Made by a program: the position numbers and the translations under genes. Under the pieces are notes generated by a model. The model searched no databases, was not told the DNA's origin, and was given only the letters and a program-made list of their open reading frames with translations. This document shows positions 1 to 5,790 of a stretch of 19,858 bases of DNA, piece by piece. The DNA is taken from the NCBI GenBank assembly GCA_964356705.1, contig CAYHIN010000014.1, positions 1 to 19,858 on the forward strand, read 5' to 3'. Each line of letters begins with the position of its first letter. Positions within the stretch are counted from its first letter, which is position 1. The DNA is from CAYHIN01 sp964356705. GTDB taxonomy: Bacteria > Patescibacteriota > Microgenomatia > CAZETR01 > Amesbacteraceae.

Positions 1-234
1 TCCGAAAAATTCGTGTACGAAGAGTACACTCCCCAAACTCTCGAAAAAGTCCTAGAGGACGCCGTAAACTTTGCTTCCGAATCAGCAGACACTAGGTTCA
101 ACTTTTTGATCCCCAGCAGATTACTCGATTATCTAGATTGGGTGGCCAAAAACCAAAATACTCCCCGCTCAGTATATCTTCGCAATCTCATCGAGGGAGA
201 CCTAGCCAAAAACAAAAAATACCAGGTTTCCTAA
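1..234 (+). CDS. Ribbon-helix-helix-like protein, 3' part only
   Basis: The reading frame is open from base 1, so the gene starts outside the window; the GTG at 13 is only an internal candidate. The visible C-terminal part (about 77 residues) has the motif FNFLIPSRLLDYLDWVAK followed by a second helix, SVYLRNLIEGDLAK. This resembles the strand-helix-helix of RHH antitoxin or repressor proteins. Its TAA stop shares CTAA (231-234) with the convergent AbiEii-like gene. A degraded copy of its last codons lies at 1254-1301, on the far side of the AbiE-like pair. The partner gene, if any, would lie upstream of the window. The DNA-binding role is inferred from the fold-like pattern only. Confidence 0.6.
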   Translation, partial: SEKFVYEEYTPQTLEKVLEDAVNFASESADTRFNFLIPSRLLDYLDWVAKNQNTPRSVYLRNLIEGDLAKNKKYQVS

Positions 235-866
235 GAAAGCATTTTAACTTCTTGCTCCAAATACCCTTTCACCGTATTCCAATCCACACCTCGATCAAAC
301 ACTCTCACTCTATCGGCTTCGTCATCACCCTCTGCTTCATCAAAATATGTTAACGCCCGAGTGACTATTCCCTGACTGTCAGAGTACCACGGAAATTTTT
401 CAAAAGCACATCTCAACACCTCATCAAACCCTAACTCTTTAGACAAATAATAAATGTCAAAAAAATCCCTCCTTCTTGCCCTTTGCACGACTGCTGCAAT
501 TTTAGAAGCCGCGATATCTCTCATCGCAGCCAACTTAACGGGATAAAACTGCACCAGTTCCGAAATCAGCTTATATGGATAATAAAACACTGATACATCC
601 ACTTCCAAAACCCTCATTTGCAATGTTCCATCCTCATGCTGTCCCGCGACACTAATTTCAGGAATCTTAGTTAGAAACAAATTTTTCAGACTTTCAACAT
701 CAAATTTTTCTTTACTATAAAGATCAAAATCCACCGAAGTCCGATGCCCCAATTGCAATGCCAACGCCGTTCCACCCCCCATAAACAAATCACTCTCCGA
801 AAGAAACGCCAATTTCCCAAGCAGCTCCTTCTGATCTTGATTAAGAATATCTTCGTGCAATTTCAT
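231..866 (-). CDS. AbiEii/AbiGii-type nucleotidyltransferase toxin
   Basis: The 211-residue product begins KLHEDILNQDQKELL and carries the family signature GGGTALALQLGHRTSVDFDL (about residues 29-48), a nucleotidyltransferase G-G-T...D-x-D motif. Further on is ARRRDFFDIYYLSKELGF, the conserved K/R-R-D-F-x-D-x-x-x-L segment of AbiEii proteins. Members of this family are toxins of type IV-like abortive-infection systems that transfer nucleotides, in some characterised cases to tRNA. The frame is open to 947, but the ATG at 866 is chosen because the protein then starts at the usual HED region and overlaps the upstream partner by 26 nt, which suggests translational coupling. Together with the 841-1212 gene it forms a toxin-antitoxin pair. 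The 3' end overlaps the convergent RHH gene by 4 bp. Confidence 0.85.
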   Translation of the reverse strand: MKLHEDILNQDQKELLGKLAFLSESDLFMGGGTALALQLGHRTSVDFDLYSKEKFDVESLKNLFLTKIPEISVAGQHEDGTLQMRVLEVDVSVFYYPYKLISELVQFYPVKLAAMRDIAASKIAAVVQRARRRDFFDIYYLSKELGFDEVLRCAFEKFPWYSDSQGIVTRALTYFDEAEGDDEADRVRVFDRGVDWNTVKGYLEQEVKMLS

Positions 867-1212
867 TTTTTTCTCGATCGATTCTTTTCCAAAACTCACT
901 CCATAGTGAGACTGGGCGCAACCCAACCTCCCTAATGGCCACCTCAAAACGTAACGGATCGATCATAATCTCAAATTTTCCCAACCACCACCTCAATTTG
1001 TCTCTCCACCACATTCCACGACTGGGATTTGCTACAACTGCTTTAATTTCATCATCAGAATATGTGTCATTCATCCACTCCAGTTGTTTTGGATCACCAT
1101 GATTTATTATTTGGGTAATAATAAGTTTTTTATTCCTGTCGAGGTCGAGATCTGCCAAGTCATAACTCCACAACGCAGACTTCAAAAATACTGGCAGTGT
1201 GCCGGCTGACAT
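841..1212 (-). CDS. DUF6922-like protein, probable AbiE-system antitoxin partner
   Basis: This 123-residue protein contains LKSALWSYDLADLDLDRNK, a stretch NHGDPKQLEWMNDTYSDDEI, and MWWRDKLRWWLG. The overall pattern matches the DUF6922 proteins that commonly precede AbiEii-type toxins; this is recognised from memory and was not searched. It lies directly upstream of, and overlaps by 26 nt, the nucleotidyltransferase gene, which is the normal antitoxin-then-toxin order. The start is supported by TACAAT (complement of 1219-1224) ending 6 nt before the ATG, so the transcript should be leaderless. The protein is rich in Trp. The antitoxin role is inferred from context. Confidence 0.65.
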   Translation of the reverse strand: MSAGTLPVFLKSALWSYDLADLDLDRNKKLIITQIINHGDPKQLEWMNDTYSDDEIKAVVANPSRGMWWRDKLRWWLGKFEIMIDPLRFEVAIREVGLRPVSLWSEFWKRIDREKNEIARRYS

Positions 1213-1218
1213 ATATCA

Positions 1219-1224
1219 ATTGTA
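1219..1224 (-). promoter_or_regulatory. -10 box of the AbiE-like operon
   Basis: TACAAT on the minus strand, followed by 6 nt and the ATG at 1212. No convincing -35 hexamer is visible. Transcription should start at or next to the start codon. Confidence 0.55.
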
Positions 1225-1253
1225 TCTCAAAATCCAATCAAAATCTATCAAAC

Positions 1254-1301
1254 CTCATCGAATCAGACCTGGCCAAAAACAAAAAATACTCCTCAAGCTA
1301 A
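1254..1301 (+). pseudogene. Remnant of the 3' end of an RHH gene
   Basis: Bases 1254-1289 match bases 187-222 at 32 of 36 positions, and the reading frame (LIESDLAKNKKY) and TAA stop are kept, matching LIEGDLAKNKKY of the gene at the left edge. No start codon or N-terminal part precedes it: upstream lie the AbiE-like promoter and gene. It is therefore a broken copy that, with 187-234, brackets the AbiE-like pair as imperfect direct repeats. Confidence 0.7.
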
Positions 1302-1306
1302 AGTCC

Positions 1307-1759
1307 CTACTTCTTTTTGTAGTACTCAGTTCTCTCTCTAGCAGCCTTCTGATCATTTCTGCGCCTAATCTGTGACCCAGCCGAAGTTTGTCTTCTCGCA
1401 TTTCTTACATCTTCGTTTTGTGCACCACGAGCCAACTCAGTCAGACTAAAATGTGTAATTTTTCCCAAAGCTCCAGCCCCCACTGCAGTCATAATAGCTC
1501 TTGCTCCTCCATCTATTGCAGCCAGTGCGGTATGCACATCGGTCGTACTCAGCATGTGAGCCACAGATTTTATAAGATCAGGTGTATGTAGGACATTTTT
1601 AACAACCTCGTTGACCACATGCACATCCGCAGCCATGTAGCCTGCTACTCCTCCCATGACCAGTCCACCCGCCACAAACCACCTAATCACTGTATCCCTC
1701 CCAGAAGCTCTGTTGTGTATCGCCTCCCTGTTCTCACGTACGCTGTCTCCAAAATCCAT
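1307..1759 (-). CDS. Small membrane protein of unknown function
   Basis: A 150-residue protein that I do not recognise. A hydrophobic segment, WFVAGGLVMGGVAGYMAADV (about residues 26-45), looks like one transmembrane helix. A second, weaker small-residue segment, IDGGARAIMTAVGAGALG, is near residues 82-100. The last 35 residues are very basic (RRQTSAGSQIRRRNDQKAAR), consistent with a cytoplasmic tail that may touch nucleic acid or phospholipid. The ATG is supported by TAATAT ending 6 nt upstream, inside the 3' end of the 1769-2110 gene, so it can be transcribed apart from the genes upstream. Confidence 0.65.
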   Translation of the reverse strand: MDFGDSVRENREAIHNRASGRDTVIRWFVAGGLVMGGVAGYMAADVHVVNEVVKNVLHTPDLIKSVAHMLSTTDVHTALAAIDGGARAIMTAVGAGALGKITHFSLTELARGAQNEDVRNARRQTSAGSQIRRRNDQKAARERTEYYKKK

Positions 1760-1765
1760 AAATTT

Positions 1766-1771
1766 ATATTA
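1766..1771 (-). promoter_or_regulatory. -10 box of the 1307-1759 gene
   Basis: TAATAT on the minus strand, 6 nt before the ATG at 1759. It overlaps the stop codon (1769-1771) of the upstream gene. Confidence 0.45.
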
Positions 1772-2110
1772 CACCAAATGTTTACCGCGCAACAGCTCTT
1801 TGTACTCCTCGGAAGTTATTTCAATAGCTCTGGAAATCGCTTTCTTAGCGTCAATTTTTTCAGAATTGGATTCAATATATTCACCAATCTTGGTAAGGAG
1901 TTTCGCCACACCCTCATGTTTTTCAAGATTTAATCCAAAACTTAACGCTCTTTCTTGGTCGGCCGGCAATTGTTCATAAACAGCCGCCATCAAATTGAGA
2001 GTAAAGACTTTTCGAATCTTTCCCCATTCTTCATCGATTTTCTCCTCCGAATATCCCTTCTTTCTAAAGAAATCAAAAAAATCACCTTTATTCAACGCTT
2101 CGTCAAACAT
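1769..2110 (-). CDS. Unknown helical protein
   Basis: A 113-residue, acidic and lysine-rich protein with no signal peptide or membrane segment. It is predicted from composition to be all-helical: FFDFFRKKGYSEEKIDEEWGKI, then LNLMAAVYEQLPADQERALSFGL, then a long helical C-terminal half. The LP-x-x-x-x-R-x-L stretch resembles small uncharacterised CPR proteins, but I cannot name a family. It starts 5 nt after the stop of the 2116-2373 gene and has no -10 box of its own at the start, so it is most likely the second gene of that transcript. Confidence 0.6.
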   Translation of the reverse strand: MFDEALNKGDFFDFFRKKGYSEEKIDEEWGKIRKVFTLNLMAAVYEQLPADQERALSFGLNLEKHEGVAKLLTKIGEYIESNSEKIDAKKAISRAIEITSEEYKELLRGKHLV

Positions 2111-2115
2111 ACGTA

Positions 2116-2373
2116 CTATCCACTCACACCAGGCACACTCAGAGCATCTGCTTTGTACACTTCTGCCGCCTCCAACAATACATTAACCGCTTGTATATCA
2201 GAAATTTTACCCAATGCCCTTGCTGTTGTAACCGTTTCTAACCACTTAGCACCATCTTCGGGATCGACAGCCAACGGCAACGACACTAAAAGCTCTCGTC
2301 CCGCTGCTCGTACCGCCTCCGCAGCAGAAACATGTTTCTCTAAAATAGTCTCAGCTAAAATCAAACTACCCAT
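2116..2373 (-). CDS. Unknown 85-residue helical protein
   Basis: I do not recognise this protein. It is Ala-, Glu- and Val-rich, with helices around HVSAAEAVRAAGRELLVSL and AKWLETVTTARALGK, and no membrane segment. The start is well supported: a perfect TATAAT ends 6 nt before the ATG, and the gene is followed after 5 nt by the 1769-2110 gene. The pair probably forms a two-gene leaderless transcript that starts inside or after the racemase-like remnant. Confidence 0.6.
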   Translation of the reverse strand: MGSLILAETILEKHVSAAEAVRAAGRELLVSLPLAVDPEDGAKWLETVTTARALGKISDIQAVNVLLEAAEVYKADALSVPGVSG

Positions 2374-2379
2374 CCAAAA

Positions 2380-2385
2380 ATTATA
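2380..2385 (-). promoter_or_regulatory. Consensus -10 box of the 2116-2373 gene
   Basis: A perfect TATAAT on the minus strand, ending 6 nt before the ATG at 2373. It overlaps the stop codon of the upstream reading frame (2381-2383). Confidence 0.6.
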
Positions 2386-2605
2386 TCTTATTGGTCAACA
2401 TTCTTGCAACTTCGGTGGCAGGGTCAATTAGTGTCAGGCCGGCGGTAGCCTCGGGATCTGCATATTTTTGTATTGCAATCGGCAGCTCGGTGCACCCCAT
2501 TACAACAGTTTCCAACCCATGACTTTGCAAAGCATGGTCAAAAACCTCCCCCGACGCCTCATCCGGCATGACCACATACAAAATATAGGTTTTAAGATTA
2601 TTCAT
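2381..2605 (-). pseudogene. C-terminal remnant of an aspartate/glutamate racemase-family protein
   Basis: The 74 residues contain ETVVMGCTELPIAIQKYA and end LIDPATEVARML. This is the typical C-terminal catalytic-cysteine block (GCTELP) and the following I-D-x-x segment of Asp/Glu racemases. The family is usually about 220-250 residues long, and the N-terminal half with the first catalytic cysteine is missing. The frame is intact and starts with ATG inside the vapC stop region (8-nt overlap), so a short protein may still be translated by coupling to vapC. It is read as a decayed gene trapped behind the toxin gene; a truncated but expressed domain is the alternative. Confidence 0.6.
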
Positions 2606-3017
2606 TCTTGGCAGAAACTATTTCAAACCCGGCTCTTTCAAAATGGTCGTCAAAAGTCGCAACCCTAGTCAAGCCTAATCGTTCCATAACTGCAAAACAA
2701 GTACAATCAGTAAAAGAGAGCCGGCTCCAATCTTTCCAAAACCAATCCCATGCCAATTTCTCATCCGCGACCCTGACTCTCTCAATATGTAACTTGTTGC
2801 CCAGCTCCTTCAAGAATTCCCTCAATTCGACACATTTTTCCAAACTGCACTTGACTCTCACCAAGGTAAATGTCTCATCTACAATAAAATTGCTAGTCAC
2901 CAAGTCAGTCTTATCCTTCTCAAATTTGTCGAGTATCAAGCTCGCTTTATCAAAAAATTCATCCTTGTTGTCAATAATCGCCTTAAACCAACTCGAGTCC
3001 AAAAAGACATTATCCAT
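2598..3017 (-). CDS. vapC: PIN-domain toxin (VapC-like ribonuclease)
   Basis: The 139-residue protein has the PIN-domain acidic residues in the expected order: D in VFLDSSWFKAI at the N-terminus, E in NFIVDETFTLV, D in LSFTDCTCFAVMERLG, and D in RVATFDDHFERAGF at the end. PIN toxins cut RNA, often tRNA or rRNA, in a metal-dependent way. The frame opens at 3038, but the ATG at 3017 is preferred: it lies 8 nt inside the antitoxin gene and begins at the usual MDNVFLDSS strand. The antitoxin-toxin order and overlap are typical of a co-translated vapBC operon. The racemase remnant follows with another 8-nt overlap. Confidence 0.9.
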   Translation of the reverse strand: MDNVFLDSSWFKAIIDNKDEFFDKASLILDKFEKDKTDLVTSNFIVDETFTLVRVKCSLEKCVELREFLKELGNKLHIERVRVADEKLAWDWFWKDWSRLSFTDCTCFAVMERLGLTRVATFDDHFERAGFEIVSAKNE

Positions 3018-3246
3018 AAATGGCAGCATCTTCATCACTCCAACCCATTGGTTTGTTGGGCAACTTTGCCGCTCGCCTTATTCTGTCAAAGGGATTCGCA
3101 TCCACGCCTAATTGTTTGTCTTTCGCAATTTTATCCATGCCTTTTATCAAAAAGGTGTTTATGCTTACACCTTCGTCAGCAGCCATATCCTTCCACATCT
3201 TGTATTTATTCTCAGGAACCCTAATATTTGAAACGACCACATTCAT
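3010..3246 (-). CDS. VapB-like ribbon-helix-helix antitoxin
   Basis: The 78-residue protein starts MNVVVSNIRVPENKYKMWKD, a short strand followed by two helices (DEGVSINTFLIKGMDKIAK), the RHH DNA-binding pattern. Its acidic, Pro/Trp-containing C-terminus should bind the PIN toxin. The start at 3246 is chosen over 3258 because the -10 box TATGAT ends 7 nt upstream of it and occupies the sequence that the longer form would translate. Autoregulation is likely: a perfect palindrome covers the -10 box and reaches the start codon. Confidence 0.8.
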   Translation of the reverse strand: MNVVVSNIRVPENKYKMWKDMAADEGVSINTFLIKGMDKIAKDKQLGVDANPFDRIRRAAKLPNKPMGWSDEDAAIYG

Positions 3247-3264
3247 AGTATGAATCATACTATG
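3244..3264. promoter_or_regulatory. Palindromic operator of the vapBC-like pair
   Basis: Perfect inverted repeat with arms CATAGTATGA and TCATACTATG around one central base. It covers the -10 box (3254-3259) and the start codon of the antitoxin gene. Extra CATAC half-sites lie in the promoter spacer and next to the -35 box. The position fits repression by the RHH antitoxin. Confidence 0.8.
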
Positions 3265-3282
3265 GTATGTTTAGTATGTCAA
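3254..3282 (-). promoter_or_regulatory. Sigma70-type promoter of the vapBC-like pair
   Basis: Minus strand: TTGACA (complement of 3277-3282), a 17-nt spacer, then TATGAT (complement of 3254-3259), then 7 nt to the ATG at 3246. The -35 box and spacer lie in the last codons of the HAD gene. The mRNA should be leaderless. Confidence 0.8.
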
Positions 3283-3916
3283 CGACCTCCTCCAGACTCT
3301 CCACCGTCCATTTGGCCCCGGCTTTTTTCAGTTCTTCCTCTGTTGCATAGTCAGATATCAGCCCCACTACTTGGCAACCAGCGGTCGTTCCCGACTCCAC
3401 CCCAGCCAACGAATCCTCGATGACGAGACAATTTTCTGGATCCACACCCAGCTTTTGCACAGTGAGAAGATATATTTCTGGATCGGGTTTGTGGGCCAGC
3501 ACTTCATCCCCGGTCGTGGTCACCTCAAATGCCAGATACAAATTTAGTTTCTCTAGCTCCCCTTCGACCACATCCCAATTACTAGCAGTAGCCAGGGCTG
3601 TGGGCAAATTTAGTTCCTGACACTTTTCCACTAAGCTCTCAAATCCATTCATCACTCGCAAATTATCTCCAAAATTTTCTTGATAATAATCTTTCACTTT
3701 GGCGCTCAGCTCAGCAATCTTTTGCTCATCAGCTTCTGGCGCTAGTCTCTTCCAATTTGCAGTCAATCCAATCCCTGGTGTATGAATACAGTCCTCAGAC
3801 TCAACACTCTTAATTGTTAATTTTTCATTCTTGATTACCTCCCCAAAAGCCGTCTCCCAATCCCCCTCGTTATCAAGTACCGTCCCATCCAGATCAAATA
3901 TTACGGCCAAAATCAT
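3260..3916 (-). CDS. HAD-superfamily phosphatase (beta-phosphoglucomutase-like)
   Basis: The 218-residue protein carries HAD motif I (IFDLDGTVLDNE, nucleophile D8 and D10), motif II (ALATASNW), the motif III lysine in HKPDPEIYLLTVQKLG and motif IV in CLVIEDSLAGVESGTTAG. The cap between motifs I and II is helical, as in beta-phosphoglucomutase and phosphoglycolate-phosphatase-like enzymes that act on small sugar or organic phosphates. The substrate cannot be read from sequence. The start overlaps the stop of the NYN gene by ATGA, so the two are translationally coupled. Residues VIKNEKLTIKS near the start of the cap come from an AT-rich repeat (3806-3834) that also occurs in dnaX. The 3' end contains the vapBC-like promoter. 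Confidence 0.88.
   Translation of the reverse strand: MILAVIFDLDGTVLDNEGDWETAFGEVIKNEKLTIKSVESEDCIHTPGIGLTANWKRLAPEADEQKIAELSAKVKDYYQENFGDNLRVMNGFESLVEKCQELNLPTALATASNWDVVEGELEKLNLYLAFEVTTTGDEVLAHKPDPEIYLLTVQKLGVDPENCLVIEDSLAGVESGTTAGCQVVGLISDYATEEELKKAGAKWTVESLEEVVDILNIP
3806..3834 (-). repeat. AT-rich intragenic repeat, family C copy 1 (in the HAD gene)
   Basis: In gene orientation this reads AAGAATGAAAAATTAACAAT and then TAAGAGT. It encodes K-N-E-K-L-T-I-K and is related in sequence and frame to the dnaX copy at 11963-11998 (K-N-E-E-L-R-I-K). Confidence 0.55.
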
Positions 3917-4440
3917 ACTCTAAACAACTTTCCCAAATCTTCTTTTTTTAACAATGTAGACTCATTACAAAACTTGACCATTGCCACACTTGGCATATGC
4001 GAAAATCCAACATACTCCACGGTTTTTCCCTTTTCTTTAGCTTTCTTGATCGCAGGCGCCAAGTCTGTGTCAGAAGAGACCAAAATTATTCTGTCACATT
4101 GGTTCTCATACGTCGCTACCAAGACGTCAGTAGCAATCTGCACATCCACACCTTTCTCATGATATTTACCATCGTTCATCATCAGGTAACCTAAGACATA
4201 TTGGAAATCACATTTCTTGAGGTTGGAAAATAGTTTTTGTTGATTAGCCACCATAATGTCCGCTTTCTCCGTTCCATCCTGCCTGACCTTACCCACATAA
4301 TATTTGCGTAATACCACGTCAGATTCACCTGAGAGCTTTTTAGCAAACCCCCTAAAATCAAAATCCCAAAGCTTACCTAGTTTAAGATCTTTGAGTTTGT
4401 AATAAAAGTTGCTCCCGTCAATCAGGATTACACTCTTCAT
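3913..4440 (-). CDS. NYN-domain (LabA/DUF88-like) putative ribonuclease
   Basis: The 175-residue protein starts VILIDGSNFYYKLKD, the NYN-domain motif with the first catalytic Asp. It also has KGVDVQIATDVLVATYENQCDR (second acidic site) and IILVSSDTDLAPAIKKAKEKGK (the S-x-D-x-D block). NYN domains share the PIN/FLAP nuclease fold and act on RNA. The gene is first in an operon with the HAD gene (ATGA overlap). Two features precede it: a TAGAGT box 6 nt before the ATG, and a stronger promoter at 4505-4533 followed by a terminator hairpin at 4457-4490, suggesting attenuation control. Confidence 0.85.
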   Translation of the reverse strand: MKSVILIDGSNFYYKLKDLKLGKLWDFDFRGFAKKLSGESDVVLRKYYVGKVRQDGTEKADIMVANQQKLFSNLKKCDFQYVLGYLMMNDGKYHEKGVDVQIATDVLVATYENQCDRIILVSSDTDLAPAIKKAKEKGKTVEYVGFSHMPSVAMVKFCNESTLLKKEDLGKLFRV

Positions 4441-4446
4441 CGACCT

Positions 4447-4452
4447 ACTCTA
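4447..4452 (-). promoter_or_regulatory. Weak -10-like box before the NYN gene
   Basis: TAGAGT on the minus strand, 6 nt before the ATG at 4440. It matches the consensus at four of six positions and would give a leaderless mRNA downstream of the terminator. Confidence 0.3.
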
Positions 4453-4456
4453 GCAC

Positions 4457-4491
4457 AAAAAACCCCGCAAACGCCAAAGGCCTCACGGGGT
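4457..4491 (-). terminator. Intrinsic terminator or attenuator before the NYN gene
   Basis: On the minus strand a CCCCG / CGGGG stem (with an inner GGC / GCC pair) is followed at once by TTTTTT, the classical rho-independent form. It lies between the strong promoter at 4505-4533 and the NYN start codon. Confidence 0.75.
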
Positions 4492-4504
4492 GGTTTATGA
4501 GAGT

Positions 4505-4533
4505 ATTATACATTTTATCTGCAACTTACTCAA
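4505..4533 (-). promoter_or_regulatory. Sigma70-type promoter pointing into the terminator
   Basis: Minus strand: TTGAGT (complement of 4528-4533), a 17-nt spacer and a perfect TATAAT (complement of 4505-4510). Transcription should start near 4498 and reach the terminator after about 40 nt. The remaining non-coding sequence, 4534-4596, shows nothing else that I can identify. Confidence 0.65.
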
Positions 4534-4596
4534 TCCTCATGTCGATCCCTTGCAACCCGTCATGCCCTCTCATAGCCCACTCCCTACGTCCGTCTT

Positions 4597-4624
4597 TTGT
4601 AATTTTAACCAAAACTGATAAAAT
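4597..4624 (+). promoter_or_regulatory. Promoter of the 4631-5107 gene
   Basis: TTGTAA (4597-4602), a 16-nt spacer, TAAAAT (4619-4624), then 6 nt to the ATG at 4631. The mRNA should be leaderless. Confidence 0.6.
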
Positions 4625-4630
4625 CTCCTA

Positions 4631-5107
4631 ATGGACGAATCAGGAGCACTATTAAGCGAACTCGATGCCCGCAGAGAATCTGTTTCCACAAAGATGTTGG
4701 CCGATGCGGTAGCCAGAAATAGAGCCCTTCAGTCTCCAACAGAAAAAGATTATCAAGGAGCAAGTACATTTCTCGACGATATCAAACACGATAGCCCAGA
4801 GGCGTATCACCAAAAGCTTGGCGCTGACAATTCTATTGTTGAACTGGTAAATGAATTGGGGCTAGAAAGAACCTCAATCCTGGTTGCAGAAATGAACCAC
4901 GAAAAAGACCAATTAGCAGCAGAGTACAGTCCTAAGGTGAAGGTTGGAGCCATCATCGACAATTCAGGAGTGACAGGCCTCGCAATAAACAACCTATCCC
5001 ACCGACCAACATTCAAAAATGTTACACCAGAACAATGGGGAAAAGTATTTGCATTCAACCACGCTTCCCAGCGATTAGCAGAATTAATGCCAACCCAGAA
5101 GCCCTAA
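4631..5107 (+). CDS. Unknown 158-residue cytoplasmic protein
   Basis: I do not recognise a family. The N-terminal half is helical and charged (DARRESVSTKMLADAVARNRAL). The C-terminal part contains YSPKVKVGAIIDNSGVTGLAINN and RPTFKNVTPEQWGKVFAFNH, suggesting a small mixed alpha/beta segment. There is no signal peptide or membrane helix. The start is fixed by a promoter whose -10 box ends 6 nt upstream. It is a plus-strand single-gene unit in a mostly minus-strand region, and its TAA stop shares CTAA (5104-5107) with the stop of the convergent gene. Confidence 0.65.
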   Translation: MDESGALLSELDARRESVSTKMLADAVARNRALQSPTEKDYQGASTFLDDIKHDSPEAYHQKLGADNSIVELVNELGLERTSILVAEMNHEKDQLAAEYSPKVKVGAIIDNSGVTGLAINNLSHRPTFKNVTPEQWGKVFAFNHASQRLAELMPTQKP

Positions 5108-5742
5108 TTCTCCGTCACAATCCTTAGTCTCCCTGAACTGAAAACTGCGGTATCAGCCGTCAGACTCTTGGCCTGGACACGGATCAGATTCTTTCCACTC
5201 CAAAAAGTTAGTTTTCCCGAAGTCACCAATGTATCAGCCTGACTACTCGTCTGCACTTCACTCCCCTGTACACCCACTCCATGTGTACTGTCATACAGTC
5301 TCACATACGCGATTCCATTGCCATTAAATAGTTTCATATTGGCTTCAAAATATACTTCTACCAGTCCCGGGTAATCCCGGGTATCAAAATAAAACCCCGT
5401 ACTATCCAGGCCCTGCCAGTCATTACTCGTACTGTACCCGTTGCTAGAAATAGTTGTGTAGCTCGTCGACCTCACCTTTGCTCGAGTAGGAGCAATCACA
5501 GTCGTCCCAGAAATGACCTTTTGCGTAGGCACCGGCGTGATACCTGCAATCCGGACGTCTATATACTCTTTGCACTCCTCCCCACATTGATCCACATATT
5601 CAGTTTTAGTATTTATGGTTTGGGTATTTGAATTTATTTGGGATTTAGAGTTTAGAATTTCGAGTTTATGAATCAAATATCCCACTCCCACATTCACCAA
5701 CACCAGATCAAACACCAAAAGACCAAATAGCATTTTCTTCAT
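5104..5742 (-). CDS. Membrane-anchored extracellular protein with a beta-rich domain
   Basis: The 212-residue protein begins with an uncleaved-looking signal anchor, MKKMLFGLLVFDLVLVNVGV (residues 1-25). A low-complexity stretch, KLEILNSKSQINSN, follows and derives from repeat family B. Then come two cysteines (DQCGEECKEY) and a Thr/Ser-rich beta domain with YPGLVEVYFEANMKLFNGNG and GKLTFWSGKNLIRVQAKSL. It is probably outside the membrane; the ligand is unknown. The ATG has a purine-rich GGGGAG 8-9 nt upstream rather than a -10 box, and it lies 40 nt after cysS, so it is probably co-transcribed with cysS and uses a Shine-Dalgarno site. Confidence 0.7.
   Translation of the reverse strand: MKKMLFGLLVFDLVLVNVGVGYLIHKLEILNSKSQINSNTQTINTKTEYVDQCGEECKEYIDVRIAGITPVPTQKVISGTTVIAPTRAKVRSTSYTTISSNGYSTSNDWQGLDSTGFYFDTRDYPGLVEVYFEANMKLFNGNGIAYVRLYDSTHGVGVQGSEVQTSSQADTLVTSGKLTFWSGKNLIRVQAKSLTADTAVFSSGRLRIVTEN
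5625..5668 (-). repeat. TTTAGA-rich intragenic repeat, family B copy 1
   Basis: Plus strand contains GGGATTTAGAGTTTAGAATT. In the gene it encodes LEILNSKSQINSN just after the membrane anchor. Related copies in the same frame lie in dnaX (11594-11628) and queA (17083-17116). Confidence 0.65.
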
Positions 5743-5758
5743 AAGAAGGTCTCCCCAA

Positions 5759-5790
5759 ATACATGATACATGATACTTAATACTAAATAC
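5759..5790. repeat. ATAC-rich short repeat between cysS and the next gene
   Basis: ACATGATACATGATACTTAA followed by TACTAAATACC: near-tandem copies of a 7-10 bp TGATACT/TAATACT unit that run into the cysS stop codon. Only one copy is in this window. It may belong to the same class of small AT-rich repeats as families B and C. Confidence 0.45.

Noticed and set aside
867..947. Longer N-terminus of the AbiEii-like protein starting at 947
   Set aside because: The extra 27 residues overlap the antitoxin gene and do not resemble the family; the ATG at 866 gives the usual start.
3018..3038. VapC starting at 3038
   Set aside because: The added residues come from the antitoxin gene in another frame; MDNVFLDSS is the usual PIN start and gives the typical 8-nt overlap.
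5345..5390. CCCGGGTA direct repeat in the 5104-5742 gene
   Set aside because: Two 8-bp copies only; the encoded residues look like normal protein sequence and no wider copies exist in the window.
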